NCBI RefSeq assembly: GCF_003591005.1
Contig: NZ_QYYD01000010.1
Coordinates: 62,001 to 126,000, forward strand
From: Rhodopseudomonas palustris
GTDB lineage: Bacteria > Pseudomonadota > Alphaproteobacteria > Rhizobiales > Xanthobacteraceae
DNA length: 64,000 nt
Direction: 5' to 3'
A model generated the notes under the pieces. The model did not search any database. It had not been told where the DNA came from and saw only the letters and a list, made by a program, of their open reading frames with translations. The position numbers and the translations under genes are program-made. Positions 16,480 to 29,626 of this stretch are shown here, piece by piece. Position 1 is the stretch's first letter; each line of letters starts with the position of its first letter.

Positions 16480-17148
16480 CTAAAACCAGCGTTCGCCGAC
16501 CAGCACGGTGTCGCCGGGGCTGAGCGGTGTGGCGAGTGGGACCTGGGCGCGGACCAGCGCGCCGTTTTCCGGATGGGTCAGAATCGCGCCGTCGCGCTTG
16601 GCGCGCGGCGTGAAGCCGCCGGCGATCGCGATCGCGCTCTCCACCGTCATGTTCGGCACGTAAGGATATTGGCCCGGCGCCAGCACCTCGCCGAGAATGA
16701 AGAACGGCCGATAGCTCTCAATCTCGACCGCCACCGAGGGCTCGCGAATAAATCCGTTGCGCAACCGTGCGGTGATCGCGGCGGCAAGGCCGGCCGGGGT
16801 GCGGCCGCGCGCCGGTACGCTGCCGATCAACGGCATGGTGATCGAGCCGGACGCGTCGATCGCGTAGGTATTGGTGAGCCCTTCCTGGCCGTAGACGACG
16901 ACGCGCAAGCGGTCGCCGGCGTCGAGCCGATATTCCGGCTGTGGCCCCGGGCCGCCCGGCGCATAGGCGATCGGCCCGGCGCCGACCGGCCCCGGTGCGA
17001 CCGGGGCGCCGTAGGCGAGGCTGTCGAGCGTATTGCCGGGCTGAACCGCCACCGGACCCTGCCGCCGCATACAGCCGCCGAGCGCGAGCGCGGCCGTCAC
17101 GGCAATGATCGACAATCGAAACGCACGGTCCACACGCACTGGAGCCAT
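16480..17148 (-). CDS. Polysaccharide export outer-membrane lipoprotein (Wza-like)
   Basis: The 222-residue protein has a lipoprotein signal ending ALALGGC (Cys26), then a polysaccharide-biosynthesis/export domain with YRLDAGDRLRVVVYGQEGLTN, GSITMPLIGSVPARG and a SLBB-type segment PFFILGEVLAPGQYPYV. Wza-like proteins form the outer-membrane channel for exported polysaccharide. It is shorter than E. coli Wza (379) and lacks its C-terminal helix. ATG 17148 follows GGAGAGGG. No glycosyltransferase or Wzc-like kinase gene is adjacent. Confidence 0.88.
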   Translation of the reverse strand: MAPVRVDRAFRLSIIAVTAALALGGCMRRQGPVAVQPGNTLDSLAYGAPVAPGPVGAGPIAYAPGGPGPQPEYRLDAGDRLRVVVYGQEGLTNTYAIDASGSITMPLIGSVPARGRTPAGLAAAITARLRNGFIREPSVAVEIESYRPFFILGEVLAPGQYPYVPNMTVESAIAIAGGFTPRAKRDGAILTHPENGALVRAQVPLATPLSPGDTVLVGERWF

Positions 17149-17247
17149 TCCCTCTCCACGAGATGACTCCGTTTATGCCCCGTTAGGGTTAACAAACTCT
17201 TGGCAGCTCGTCGTGACCTTCGGCGGCTCCCCCGCCGCTGGGCGCCT

Positions 17248-17269
17248 CCTCTCCCGCGTGCGGGAGAGG
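17248..17269. repeat. Hairpin, CTCTCCCGC family
   Basis: Arms CCTCTCCCGC (17248-17257) and GCGGGAGAGG (17260-17269), followed by GATGGGGTGAGGG. It lies between msrA and the Wza-like gene, upstream of the latter. Confidence 0.75.
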
Positions 17270-17321
17270 GATGGGGTGAGGGCGCCCCAGGCAATGAGTC
17301 AGCAAGCGGATAGCAGTGCCA

Positions 17322-17978
17322 TCAGGCGTGCACGCCCACGCCGACCGGGCAGGACACGCCGGTGCCGCCGAGGCCGCAATAGCCACCGGGGTTCTTGGCG
17401 AGATATTGCTGATGATAGTCCTCGGCGAAGTAGAATTCGCCGGCCGGCGCCAGTTCGGTGGTGATCGGGCCGAACCGCTTGGCGCCGAGCGCCTGCTGAT
17501 ACGCCTCGCGCGAAGCCCTGGCGGCGCGCGCCTGCTCGTCGCCGAAGGTGTAGATCGCCGAGCGATATTGCGAGCCGACGTCGTTGCCCTGACGCATGCC
17601 CTGGGTCGGATCGTGGCTCTCCCAGAACGTCTTCAGCAACGCTTCGTAAGAAATCTTGGCCGGATCGAACACCACCAGCACAGCCTCGGTGTGGCCGGTC
17701 CCGCCGGAACAGACCTCCTCATAGGTCGGGTTCGGCGTAAAGCCGCCCGCATAACCGACCGCGGTGGTGTAAACGCCGTCGCCGAGTTCCCAGAACTTGC
17801 GTTCGGCGCCCCAGAAGCAGCCGAGCCCGAACACCGCCTGCTGCAGCCCCTCGGGATAGGGCGGCTGGATCGGATGGCCGTTGACGAAATGGCTGCGCGC
17901 CGTGGGGATCGGCGTGGCGCGGCCCGGCAGCGCTTCGCTGGCGCTGGGCATCGTGGTCGACTTGCGCATGAAGAACAT
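17322..17978 (-). CDS. msrA: Peptide methionine (S)-S-oxide reductase
   Basis: MsrA reduces methionine-S-sulfoxide in proteins using thioredoxin. The 218-residue protein has the catalytic motif GLGCFWGAE with Cys54, [22 protein letters not shown] and AEDYHQQYL. Resolving Cys lie in the tail [16 protein letters not shown]. The N-terminal extension of about 45 residues before the core is common in alphaproteobacterial MsrA. ATG 17978 follows CCGGGAGGTG. It appears monocistronic. Confidence 0.96.
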   Translation of the reverse strand: MFFMRKSTTMPSASEALPGRATPIPTARSHFVNGHPIQPPYPEGLQQAVFGLGCFWGAERKFWELGDGVYTTAVGYAGGFTPNPTYEEVCSGGTGHTEAVLVVFDPAKISYEALLKTFWESHDPTQGMRQGNDVGSQYRSAIYTFGDEQARAARASREAYQQALGAKRFGPITTELAPAGEFYFAEDYHQQYLAKNPGGYCGLGGTGVSCPVGVGVHA

Positions 17979-18121
17979 GGACACCTCCCGGCGCCGCGCA
18001 GTGATCGCGCCGAACGCCAATTGCTCAATGGAGCACCGGCCATTGGCTATCGCGGGGGCGACCGGTTCTCAACTAGACAGCAATATAGGTATCGTGGCGC
18101 CGATCGTCAGGTTTCGGACCG

Positions 18122-18436
18122 TCAGTCGCGGGCATAGCCGATCAGCGGCTTGCGCGGGCGGAACAGCAGCATCAGCAGCAAGCCGAAAATTCCCAGCACC
18201 GCGAAGGTAGGCTGCGCCAGCAGCAGCCGTACACCATCCCAGGCTGCCGGCGCCGACTGCTCGACCCATAGCCGGAAGGCGTGCTGGCTGGACTGGTGGA
18301 CGTCGTTCCAGAACTCGCCGAGCCGGGTCAGCTGCAGCGTGCTGTCGGCGACCGAGCGCGCGCCATCATAGACCAGGAAGACGAACCCGCCGGTCAGCAG
18401 CAACAACCCGATCAATCGAAAGAACCCGCGGATCAT
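18122..18436 (-). CDS. Small membrane protein, unknown function
   Basis: The 104-residue protein has two membrane segments: about residues 5-25 (FFRLIGLLLLTGGFVFLVYDG) and about 78-94 (TFAVLGIFGLLLMLLFRP), separated by a 50-residue soluble loop with SVADSTLQLTRLGEFW and followed by a basic tail. Both ends are probably cytoplasmic. No catalytic motif is visible and no function can be assigned. It is divergent from rpsT. Confidence 0.75.
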   Translation of the reverse strand: MIRGFFRLIGLLLLTGGFVFLVYDGARSVADSTLQLTRLGEFWNDVHQSSQHAFRLWVEQSAPAAWDGVRLLLAQPTFAVLGIFGLLLMLLFRPRKPLIGYARD

Positions 18437-18593
18437 CGTCCACCCCGATGGAATTCACCGCCCCCGCGCCGCATCTACCGGGCGGACACGCAAAACACAA
18501 CCTCGCCAGCGCCTTATACAAGGCCTCCGGCGGTCAAATCCGGCGCGCCCGGCCGCCCCGGACGCAAAGCCGCAAAACCGCCAGCCGTGACCG

Positions 18594-18622
18594 TTGACGC
18601 TTGCAGGCGGTGGCTTTATAAG
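18594..18622 (+). promoter_or_regulatory. Predicted sigma-70 promoter of rpsT
   Basis: TTGACG (18594-18599) and TATAAG (18617-18622) are spaced 17 bases apart, close to consensus. Transcription would start near 18629, giving a leader of about 180 bases before rpsT. No gene is visible in the rest of 18437-18807. Confidence 0.75.
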
Positions 18623-18807
18623 GCCCGCAATGGCGGTGGGGATCTCCCCGGCCGCCGATCGTCTTTGAAGCAGCACGACGTTTCGGTCGACGGGCTTCGG
18701 GGACAATCTTCAGGACATCCGGAACACACGGCGAGGCTCCGTTCAGCGGCGGCTCCGCCATCAGCCCGGCCCTCCGCAGCGGAGGCCGCTGCAGGATTTG
18801 AGAGAAC

Positions 18808-19074
18808 ATGGCCAATACGTCTTCCGCGAAGAAAGCGACTCGCAAGATTGCCCGGCGCACCGCGGTCAACAAGTCGCGCCGCACCCAGATGCGCGGCACC
18901 ATCCGGACCGTCGAGGAAGCGATCGCCAGCGGCGACCGCGAGGCCGCGCTGAAGGCGATGGCGACTGCCGAGCCGGCGCTGATGCGCGCCGCCCAGCGCA
19001 ACATCGTCCATCGCAACACCGCGAGCCGGAAGGTCTCGCGCCTCGCGCATCGGATCGCACAGCTCGGGAAGTAA
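18808..19074 (+). CDS. rpsT: 30S ribosomal protein S20
   Basis: The 88-residue basic, helical protein matches S20 throughout: [58 protein letters not shown]20 binds 16S rRNA early in 30S assembly. It has a strong upstream promoter and a downstream terminator, so it is a single-gene unit. Its location upstream of dnaA is usual in Rhizobiales. Confidence 0.98.
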   Translation: MANTSSAKKATRKIARRTAVNKSRRTQMRGTIRTVEEAIASGDREAALKAMATAEPALMRAAQRNIVHRNTASRKVSRLAHRIAQLGK

Positions 19075-19100
19075 TTCCCTTACTCGAAACGTGACTCGAA

Positions 19101-19125
19101 TGCCCGGCTTGGCCGGGCATTTTTT
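19101..19125 (+). terminator. Rho-independent terminator of rpsT
   Basis: TGCCCGGC (19101-19108) pairs perfectly with GCCGGGCA (19112-19119) around a three-base loop and is followed by six T. It lies 27 bases after the rpsT stop codon. Confidence 0.92.
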
Positions 19126-20488
19126 ATGTCGCCAAGACCTTCAAGCGGCCATGGCTTTTGTGCCGTCATGAGGCGCCTCCTGTGTCTGGCGTAGTCACTG
19201 GTTTTATGCCCGGTTGAGCCGGGATTTTTTGTGCTCGGCCTCGCCGACGTCACCCGCATCGTGCCGGGCGAGAGAAGACGCGCACTGTCATCAATGCCTC
19301 TGCTGCAACCGACATGTCGGGCGCAGTGAAGGCTGCGCACTAATCATTTCGATCCGCGCTGTTCAGCGCGCGCGTACGTCATCGCGCCGATCGCGATGTC
19401 ACTGCGGTTGCTCGTCGCAAATGCACCACGCGGTCATTGACAGCACGATAACAGCGCGCGTCACACAACCCGTGGGCTGTTACAGCAATGTCAGAAACCG
19501 CTGCGGCACAGCGGCAAGTTGAACCACACATGACCGCAAAGCAACACGCCGCCGGCGCTCCTCGGAACTTTACGCAGCGCAATATGCGTGTCGGCTACCC
19601 TGCTCCGGCGCTCACAAAAATGCACGACTCGCGAGAGACTTAAAGGCAAAGCGAAGAGGAGCACTTTGAAAACGCCACGGCCCGAGCGCCAAAGGTAAAG
19701 GATTCATGAAATTCTTTTGGCCGTGAGATCGATTTGTCACGCTCGTTCCGGGCGTCGAATCTATGCACAGATTCAAAATCTTGCTGCACGGCCTGTTAGT
19801 CGCATCGGATTTGCGCGACGCTCCTGCCGCCTTCCGCGCCACGACTGACGAATCAATTCCGTTGCGGCCTTCGGGAGGTCGTGTATTTCTTAGATCGCTC
19901 GCGGCGCCCACGGCTCTTCAGATCAGCGCGATTTGAGAACCAAGGGCGGGCATGCACATCGGCGGCGGTATGCGTGTTTGCGGCGTTTTTCAAATGACAG
20001 CCGGGTTGTCACTCATAGCAATATGAGACCGGCGAAGCTGTGCCTGACAGCGTGCGAGACGTTCGCTTGCGGACGTGTTGCATGAACGATGGCTGGCGAC
20101 GTCGACGACCCCGCCGAAGGGAAAGCGCGCAGCGGCTTGGATGCAGATTTGACTCGACGACATCTTGCCGCGCGCAAGCGCGTCAGGAAGGGGGAGGTTT
20201 CATGAGCAACGGATTCACCGGTTCATTTCTCTACGCCGAGGGCTCGGCCTGTCATTGTCAAACCAACATCCCGACATTCACCAGTCGCTGTCGCGTTCGA
20301 ACTCCGGGGTCTCCGTCGAGTCTGCGCTGACCTGAAGCAATCTCGTTCATCGGATCCGGCCTGACGTCGGCACGTTGCCGAATAGCTGAGCTGTGTCCCT
20401 ACTTTGCTTCGCGACGCCGCGGCGCGGCGTGAGCCGTCATGCTTTCGCCCGCCGCGTCGACCATCACTCAATCTGAAAAGCTGCTGAA
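19126..20488. other. Long gene-poor region upstream of dnaA (possible origin or regulatory region)
   Basis: About 1.36 kb with no convincing gene except a possible 42-codon frame at 20202-20330. A second hairpin followed by six T (about 19208-19229) lies early in it. The middle (about 19600-20030) is richer in A/T than its neighbours. Four ATGCAC hexamers occur on the plus strand at 19421, 19620, 19763 and 19952; the one at 19761-19769 (CTATGCACA) is the nearest match to a DnaA box TTATNCACA. A 9-base direct repeat TATGCGTGT occurs at 19583 and 19969. The evidence is too weak to call oriC, but the region should hold the dnaA promoter. Confidence 0.5.
20202..20330 (+). CDS. Possible small leader ORF upstream of dnaA
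   Basis: A 42-codon frame begins ATGAGCAACGG, preceded by AGGAAGGGGGAGGTTTC, one of the strongest ribosome sites in the window, and ends 158 bases before dnaA. The peptide (MSNGFTGSFLYAEGSACHC ... ) has no recognisable motif and no signal peptide. It could be a leader peptide controlling dnaA, a small protein, or chance. The only evidence is the ribosome site and position. Confidence 0.35.
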   Translation: MSNGFTGSFLYAEGSACHCQTNIPTFTSRCRVRTPGSPSSLR

Positions 20489-21913
20489 ATGTCGAATATG
20501 GAACATGATCGCTGGTCTCGCGTCAAAGGCCGCCTGCGCACGAGCGTCGGCGAAGACGTGTATTCAAGCTGGTTCGCCCGCATGGACCTCGAGGCCATTC
20601 AGCAAGAGAGCGTGCACCTGTCGGTGCCGACGCGTTTCCTGAAGAGCTGGATCCAGACGCACTACTCCGACAAGGTGCTGACCTGCTGGCAGGCCGAAGT
20701 GCCGGAAGTGAACCGCATCGAAGTGACGGTGCGCTCGCCGATGCGCGCCGCGAGCCCGGCCGTCAAGGACGCGGCGCCGGCCGAGCACCGCCGCGACGAA
20801 CAGCGTCCTGCGCCTGAACTACGCACGACCGCGGCAACCACGCCGGCCGCCTCCAATCACGACGCGCTCGGCGGTTCGCCGCTCGATCCGCGCCTGACGT
20901 TTTCCAGCTTCGTGGTCGGCCGCTCCAACACGCTGGCGCATGCCGCCGCCAAGCAGGTGGCCGAAGGCCGCCGCGGCGATCCGGTGATGTTCAATCCGCT
21001 GTACATCCATTCCGGCGTCGGCCTCGGCAAGACGCATCTGCTGCAGGCCGTGACCTGGGCCGGCAATGCCGGCACCGAGCGCAAGGTGCTGTATCTCACC
21101 GCCGAGAAATTCATGTACGGCTTCGTCGCCGCACTGAAGACGCAGACCTCGCTGGCCTTCAAGGAAGCGCTGCGCGGCATCGACGTGCTGGTGATCGACG
21201 ATCTGCAATTCCTGCAGGGCAAGACCACGCAGGCGGAGTTCTGCCACACGCTGAACGCGCTGATCGACGCCGGCCGTCAGGTCGTGGTCGCAGCCGATCG
21301 TCCGCCGTCGGATCTGGAAAGCCTCGACGAGCGGGTGCGATCGCGGCTCGCCGGCGGCCTCGTCGTCGAGATGGCGACGCTCGGCGAAGATCTTCGCCTC
21401 GGTATCTTGAAGTCGCGGGTGGTCGCGGCGCGTGCGCATCACGCCAGCTTCGACGTGCCGCAGCCGGTGCTGGAATATCTGGCGCGCAGCATCACGCATA
21501 ACGGCCGCGATCTGGAAGGCGCCATCAACCGCCTGCTGGCGCATTCCAAGCTCAACGCCCAGCCGGTGACGCTGGAGATGGCCGAACACGAAGTGCGCGA
21601 CCTCATTCGCCCGTGCGAACCGAAGCGGATCAAGATCGAGGACATCCAGCGCGTCGTCGCGCGGCAGTACAATGTCAGCCGCTCCGACCTGCTGTCGTCG
21701 CGCCGCACCGCCAATGTGGTGCGCCCGCGCCAGGTCGCGATGTATCTGGCCAAGACGCTGACGCTGCGTTCGCTGCCGGAGATCGGCCGCCGCTTCGGTG
21801 GCCGTGACCACACCACCGTGCTGCACGCCGTGCGCAAGATCGAAGGACTGGTCTCCAAGGACACCACGCTGTCCGACGAGGTGGAGTCGCTGAAGCGCCA
21901 GCTGCAGGAATAG
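20489..21913 (+). CDS. dnaA: Chromosomal replication initiator protein DnaA
   Basis: DnaA binds origin boxes and melts the origin with ATP. The 474-residue protein shows all four regions. Domain I (1-75) has [11 protein letters not shown] variable Ala/Pro linker follows. The AAA+ domain has [13 protein letters not shown] (Walker A), [13 protein letters not shown] (Walker B) and the [11 protein letters not shown] sensor region. The C-terminal DNA-binding domain has the signature [18 protein letters not shown]. It heads the dnaA-dnaN-recF-gyrB order found in many bacteria. Confidence 0.98.
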   Translation: MSNMEHDRWSRVKGRLRTSVGEDVYSSWFARMDLEAIQQESVHLSVPTRFLKSWIQTHYSDKVLTCWQAEVPEVNRIEVTVRSPMRAASPAVKDAAPAEHRRDEQRPAPELRTTAATTPAASNHDALGGSPLDPRLTFSSFVVGRSNTLAHAAAKQVAEGRRGDPVMFNPLYIHSGVGLGKTHLLQAVTWAGNAGTERKVLYLTAEKFMYGFVAALKTQTSLAFKEALRGIDVLVIDDLQFLQGKTTQAEFCHTLNALIDAGRQVVVAADRPPSDLESLDERVRSRLAGGLVVEMATLGEDLRLGILKSRVVAARAHHASFDVPQPVLEYLARSITHNGRDLEGAINRLLAHSKLNAQPVTLEMAEHEVRDLIRPCEPKRIKIEDIQRVVARQYNVSRSDLLSSRRTANVVRPRQVAMYLAKTLTLRSLPEIGRRFGGRDHTTVLHAVRKIEGLVSKDTTLSDEVESLKRQLQE

Positions 21914-22168
21914 GCAGCACCAACCCGCCCTGCGGGCCGCCGCGACAGGCCGGCCGCCGCAGGCGGAAAATCGGGGAAAATTCCGACGCCTGCCGCCGTC
22001 GCACCCTTGCGTCGGCCGGGCTAACACGCCACCTTGCGGTCCCCCTGCGGGATCGGGCGACATCCCGCAGGGTTCTCGTGCCGTGGCGCCGTTTCCGGCT
22101 GCCCGGCTCCTCCATACCTCCGGGGACTCCATCGCGACGATGCGGGTACGGATCAGGCGGGTTGTGTC

Positions 22169-23287
22169 ATGAAGGTCACGGTCGAACGCGCGCAATTGTT
22201 GAAGTCGCTGGGGCACGTTCACCGCGTGGTCGAGCGCCGCAACACCATTCCGATTCTCGGCAACGTGCTGGTGCGCGCCGAAAGCAACCAGCTCGCCCTC
22301 AAGGCGACCGACCTCGACCTCGAAATCACCGAGACGCTGCCGGCCGAAACCGCCACCGCGGGCTCGACCACCGTGCCGGCGCACATGTTCTACGACATCG
22401 TCCGCAAGCTGCCGGACGGTTCGCAGATCGTGCTGGAGACCGACGGCGACCGGTCGGTGCTGGCGATCCGCGCCGGCCGTTCGCGCTTCACGCTGCAGAC
22501 CCTGCCGGAGAGCGACTTCCCGGATCTTGCCGCTGGCGAGATGAGCCACTCGTTTGCGGTGCCCGCCTCCGACGTCAAGCGACTGATCGATCGCACCCAG
22601 TTCGCGATCTCGACCGAGGAAACCCGCTACTACCTGAACGGCATCTATCTGCACACTGCCGGCTCGGACAAGGACGCCAAGCTGCGCGCGGTCGCGACCG
22701 ATGGCCATCGCCTCGCTCAGATCGATCTGGCGCAGCCCGCGGGCGCTGCCGGCATGCCCGGCGTGATCGTGCCGCGCAAGACGGTCGGTGAAGTGCAGCG
22801 ACTGATCGAAGATAACGACGCCGAGATCCGCCTCGAACTCTCCGCCGGCAAGATCCGCTTCACCATTGGCAATGTCGTGCTGACTTCGAAGCTGATCGAC
22901 GGCACCTTCCCGGACTACGGCCGGGTCATTCCGCAGAACAACGACAAGGAACTGATCGTCGACAAGAAGGATTTCGAGCAGGCTGTCGATCGCGTCTCGA
23001 CAATTTCCAGCGAACGCGGCCGTGCCGTGAAGCTGGCGCTGTCGGCTGGTCGCCTGGTGCTGTCGGTGACCAATCCGGATTCCGGCAGTGCGACCGAAGA
23101 GCTCGAAGTCGAGTACGCCTCCGACCCGCTGGATATCGGCTTCAACTCCCGCTATCTGCTCGACATCGCCGCCCAGATCGAAGGCGAAGTCGCCGTCCTG
23201 CGCCTCGCCGACCCCGGCTCGCCAACGCTGATCCAGGACCGCGACGCCAAGACCGCGCTGTACGTGCTGATGCCGATGCGGGTGTGA
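22169..23287 (+). CDS. dnaN: DNA polymerase III beta subunit (sliding clamp)
   Basis: The 372-residue clamp matches DnaN along its length: MKVTVERAQLLKSLGHVHRVVERRNTIPILGNVL, FAISTEETRYYLNGIYLH, AVATDGHRLA and the C-terminal YVLMPMRV. Two subunits form a ring that tethers polymerase III to DNA and recruits other enzymes. ATG 22169 gives the family's normal N-terminus. It lies 255 bases after dnaA. Confidence 0.98.
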   Translation: MKVTVERAQLLKSLGHVHRVVERRNTIPILGNVLVRAESNQLALKATDLDLEITETLPAETATAGSTTVPAHMFYDIVRKLPDGSQIVLETDGDRSVLAIRAGRSRFTLQTLPESDFPDLAAGEMSHSFAVPASDVKRLIDRTQFAISTEETRYYLNGIYLHTAGSDKDAKLRAVATDGHRLAQIDLAQPAGAAGMPGVIVPRKTVGEVQRLIEDNDAEIRLELSAGKIRFTIGNVVLTSKLIDGTFPDYGRVIPQNNDKELIVDKKDFEQAVDRVSTISSERGRAVKLALSAGRLVLSVTNPDSGSATEELEVEYASDPLDIGFNSRYLLDIAAQIEGEVAVLRLADPGSPTLIQDRDAKTALYVLMPMRV

Positions 23288-23344
23288 TACGAGCCACTTC
23301 AACAGCACCATCGTCATCGCCCGGCTTGACCGCCGACAAAGATC

Positions 23345-23709
23345 GTCATTGCCGGGCTTGACCCGGCAATCCATCCTCTTCGGATGACCTACTGGGTATA
23401 CATCCTCGCCAGTCACCCAGGTGGAACGCTGTATGTCGGCGTGACCAACGACCTCGTGCGACGCATCTATGAGCATCGCGAGGGGCTCGCGGAAAGCTTC
23501 ACCAAGCGCTATCACATCAAAACTCTGGTCTACTTCGAAGCACACGACACGATCGCTGTCGCTCTCCAGCGCGAGAAAAACATCAAGCACTGGTCACGCG
23601 AGTGGAAGATCGATCTCATCGTCGCCGGCAATCCGGAGTGGCGAGATCTCTATGACGAAATTGTCCGCTGACGCGGACGATGGATTGCCGGGTCAAGCCC
23701 GGCAATGAC
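23345..23709. mobile_element. Candidate REP-like element: perfect 31-bp inverted repeats flanking a GIY-YIG gene
   Basis: Arms 23345-23375 (GTCATTGCCGGGCTTGACCC start, ending AATCCATC) and 23679-23709 are perfect 31-bp inverted copies. Each arm also contains its own inner palindrome (TTGCCGGG / CCCGGCAA). The 303 bases between them hold only the GIY-YIG frame. A partial extra copy precedes it near 23313-23334. Gene-free relatives occur at 16355-16441, 36276-36362 and 60343-60431. It interrupts the dnaN-recF spacing. Mobility is inference. Confidence 0.65.
23384..23671 (+). CDS. GIY-YIG domain nuclease-like protein
   Basis: This 95-residue protein is a single GIY-YIG domain of the YhbQ/UPF0213 kind: VYIL (5-8), YVGVTNDLVRRIYEH (17-31, with the conserved Arg), NIKHW and the C-terminal NPEWRDLY with the conserved Glu and Asn. 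GIY-YIG domains cut DNA in repair enzymes and mobile introns; stand-alone small members are poorly characterised. It sits exactly inside the 31-bp inverted repeats, nine bases from the left arm and seven from the right, so gene and repeats look like one unit. Confidence 0.88.
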   Translation: MTYWVYILASHPGGTLYVGVTNDLVRRIYEHREGLAESFTKRYHIKTLVYFEAHDTIAVALQREKNIKHWSREWKIDLIVAGNPEWRDLYDEIVR

Positions 23710-23736
23710 AGCTTCGGAACACGAACGTCCCTGCCG

Positions 23737-27544
<3,808 letters not shown>

Positions 27545-27656
27545 GCGAACGACCGACGCGTCCGAAGTACCGACAGGGCGAAATCAGCCGACATCTTCCG
27601 ATCGGGTCGGGCATCGCTTATAATGCCCACTTGCCCGGTTGTCCGGAGATCCGAGC

Positions 27657-27899
27657 ATGGTCGATATCACGGTGCATCTCGACGACGAGCTGTTTGATAA
27701 GGCGGCGCGTGTCGCTCGTCTCGACAGCGTCAGCGTCCAGCAATTGGTCGAGACCGCGGTCAAACGGCATCTCGACTACGTCGAAACCCTCAACGACGTT
27801 GCCAGGACGGCGCCGCTAACGCTGACCGATTACGACCTCGTGCGCGACCCTGACGAGGGCGATGCGGAGTTCGCGGCGAGACGCTCGCTGTTCGAGTGA
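27657..27899 (+). CDS. Putative ribbon-helix-helix-type antitoxin
   Basis: The 80-residue protein begins with a beta strand and helices typical of ribbon-helix-helix proteins (VDITVHLDDELFDKAARVA, VSVQQLVETAVKRHLDYV). An acidic C-terminal segment ends DEGDAEFAARRSLFE, as in antitoxins whose tail blocks the toxin. It precedes the PemK/MazF-like gene by nine bases. RHH antitoxins bind their own promoter, so the 112 bases after gyrB are the likely operator. The identification rests mainly on fold pattern and pairing. Confidence 0.72.
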   Translation: MVDITVHLDDELFDKAARVARLDSVSVQQLVETAVKRHLDYVETLNDVARTAPLTLTDYDLVRDPDEGDAEFAARRSLFE

Positions 27900-27908
27900 G
27901 CTCCTCCG

Positions 27909-28379
27909 ATGGCTTCGCCGTTTCGTCGTGGCGATATGGTGTGGAGCTACTTCCCGTTCGCCGAAGCGCCTGACATTCCCGCGGCGGTTCGCCATGCGGG
28001 CGTCATCGTGGGCGTGTTCACGCCGAACGAAGCTGCACGCCTGGCAGGGCGGCACCTGCCGGCATATGGCGCGGCGGTCGCCGTCTACACATCATCTCAA
28101 GTCCAGAAGTTCGGCGACCAGCTGCCGATCGGCGTCATCCGTGTTGATTTGGACCGCGCCCGCCAGAACAACAACGCGAAGGCGTTCTTCATCGACACGC
28201 GTGTTCGCGCCTACCTGCCGCTGCACAAGGCATTCTTCCCGGACATTGATGCGCCAAATCACGGCGTCATCGCATCGATCGATGCCGGACTGTTCAAACG
28301 CGTGGTGGAGCAATTCGCCCGCGTCAACGCACGGGCGCCGGAGCAGATCGTCACGCTCGGCCCGCTCCGGCCGCGCTGA
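27909..28379 (+). CDS. Putative PemK/MazF-type toxin
   Basis: The 156-residue protein starts FRRGDMVWSYFPFAE and continues RHAGVIVGV, matching the N-terminal barrel of PemK/MazF toxins (GD-V-W-x-FP plus R-x-x-VIV). It then has VYTSSQVQKF and the VRVDLDRA region. Such toxins cleave mRNA. It is longer than typical MazF (about 110 residues), with an extra C-terminal region containing FFIDTRVRAYLPLHKAFFP. It follows the antitoxin gene closely and is convergent with hppD, only seven bases away. Confidence 0.72.
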   Translation: MASPFRRGDMVWSYFPFAEAPDIPAAVRHAGVIVGVFTPNEAARLAGRHLPAYGAAVAVYTSSQVQKFGDQLPIGVIRVDLDRARQNNNAKAFFIDTRVRAYLPLHKAFFPDIDAPNHGVIASIDAGLFKRVVEQFARVNARAPEQIVTLGPLRPR

Positions 28380-28386
28380 GCAGGCG

Positions 28387-29505
<1,119 letters not shown>

Positions 29506-29560
29506 CGGTCGCTCCTCCATGTTTGAGCCGGTATTATTATCGGGAGTGGGCGCAAGAGGC

Positions 29561-29626
29561 GTGCATATGGCCGCCGTCAGCGGTAGTTTGCGCACGATCC
29601 GTGCATCAAACAGGGATTTTGTGCAT
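29561..29626. promoter_or_regulatory. Candidate Lrp operator: three phased GTGCAT motifs
   Basis: GTGCAT occurs at 29561, 29601 and 29621 in the 119-base hppD/lrp intergenic region, with spacings of 40 and 20 bases, roughly whole helical turns. The last copy overlaps the Lrp start codon. Phased sites suit Lrp-family octamers and autoregulation. This is inferred from pattern only. Confidence 0.4.

Noticed and set aside
19208-19229. Second hairpin plus T run after rpsT as an independent terminator
   Set aside because: The stem is only five base pairs (CCCGG/CCGGG) and no gene ends there. It is mentioned in the region entry but not called.
19761-19769. Calling oriC from CTATGCACA and the other ATGCAC hexamers
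   Set aside because: Only one site is within one or two mismatches of a DnaA box and no cluster of strong boxes exists, so an origin call is not supported.
19612-19911. A 99-codon minus-strand frame in the region upstream of dnaA
   Set aside because: No ribosome site, no motif, low-complexity irregular composition; treated as non-coding.
20819-23590. A 923-codon open frame on the minus strand opposite dnaA and dnaN
   Set aside because: It is antisense to two certain genes, has no recognisable motif, and arises from the high-GC codon pattern.
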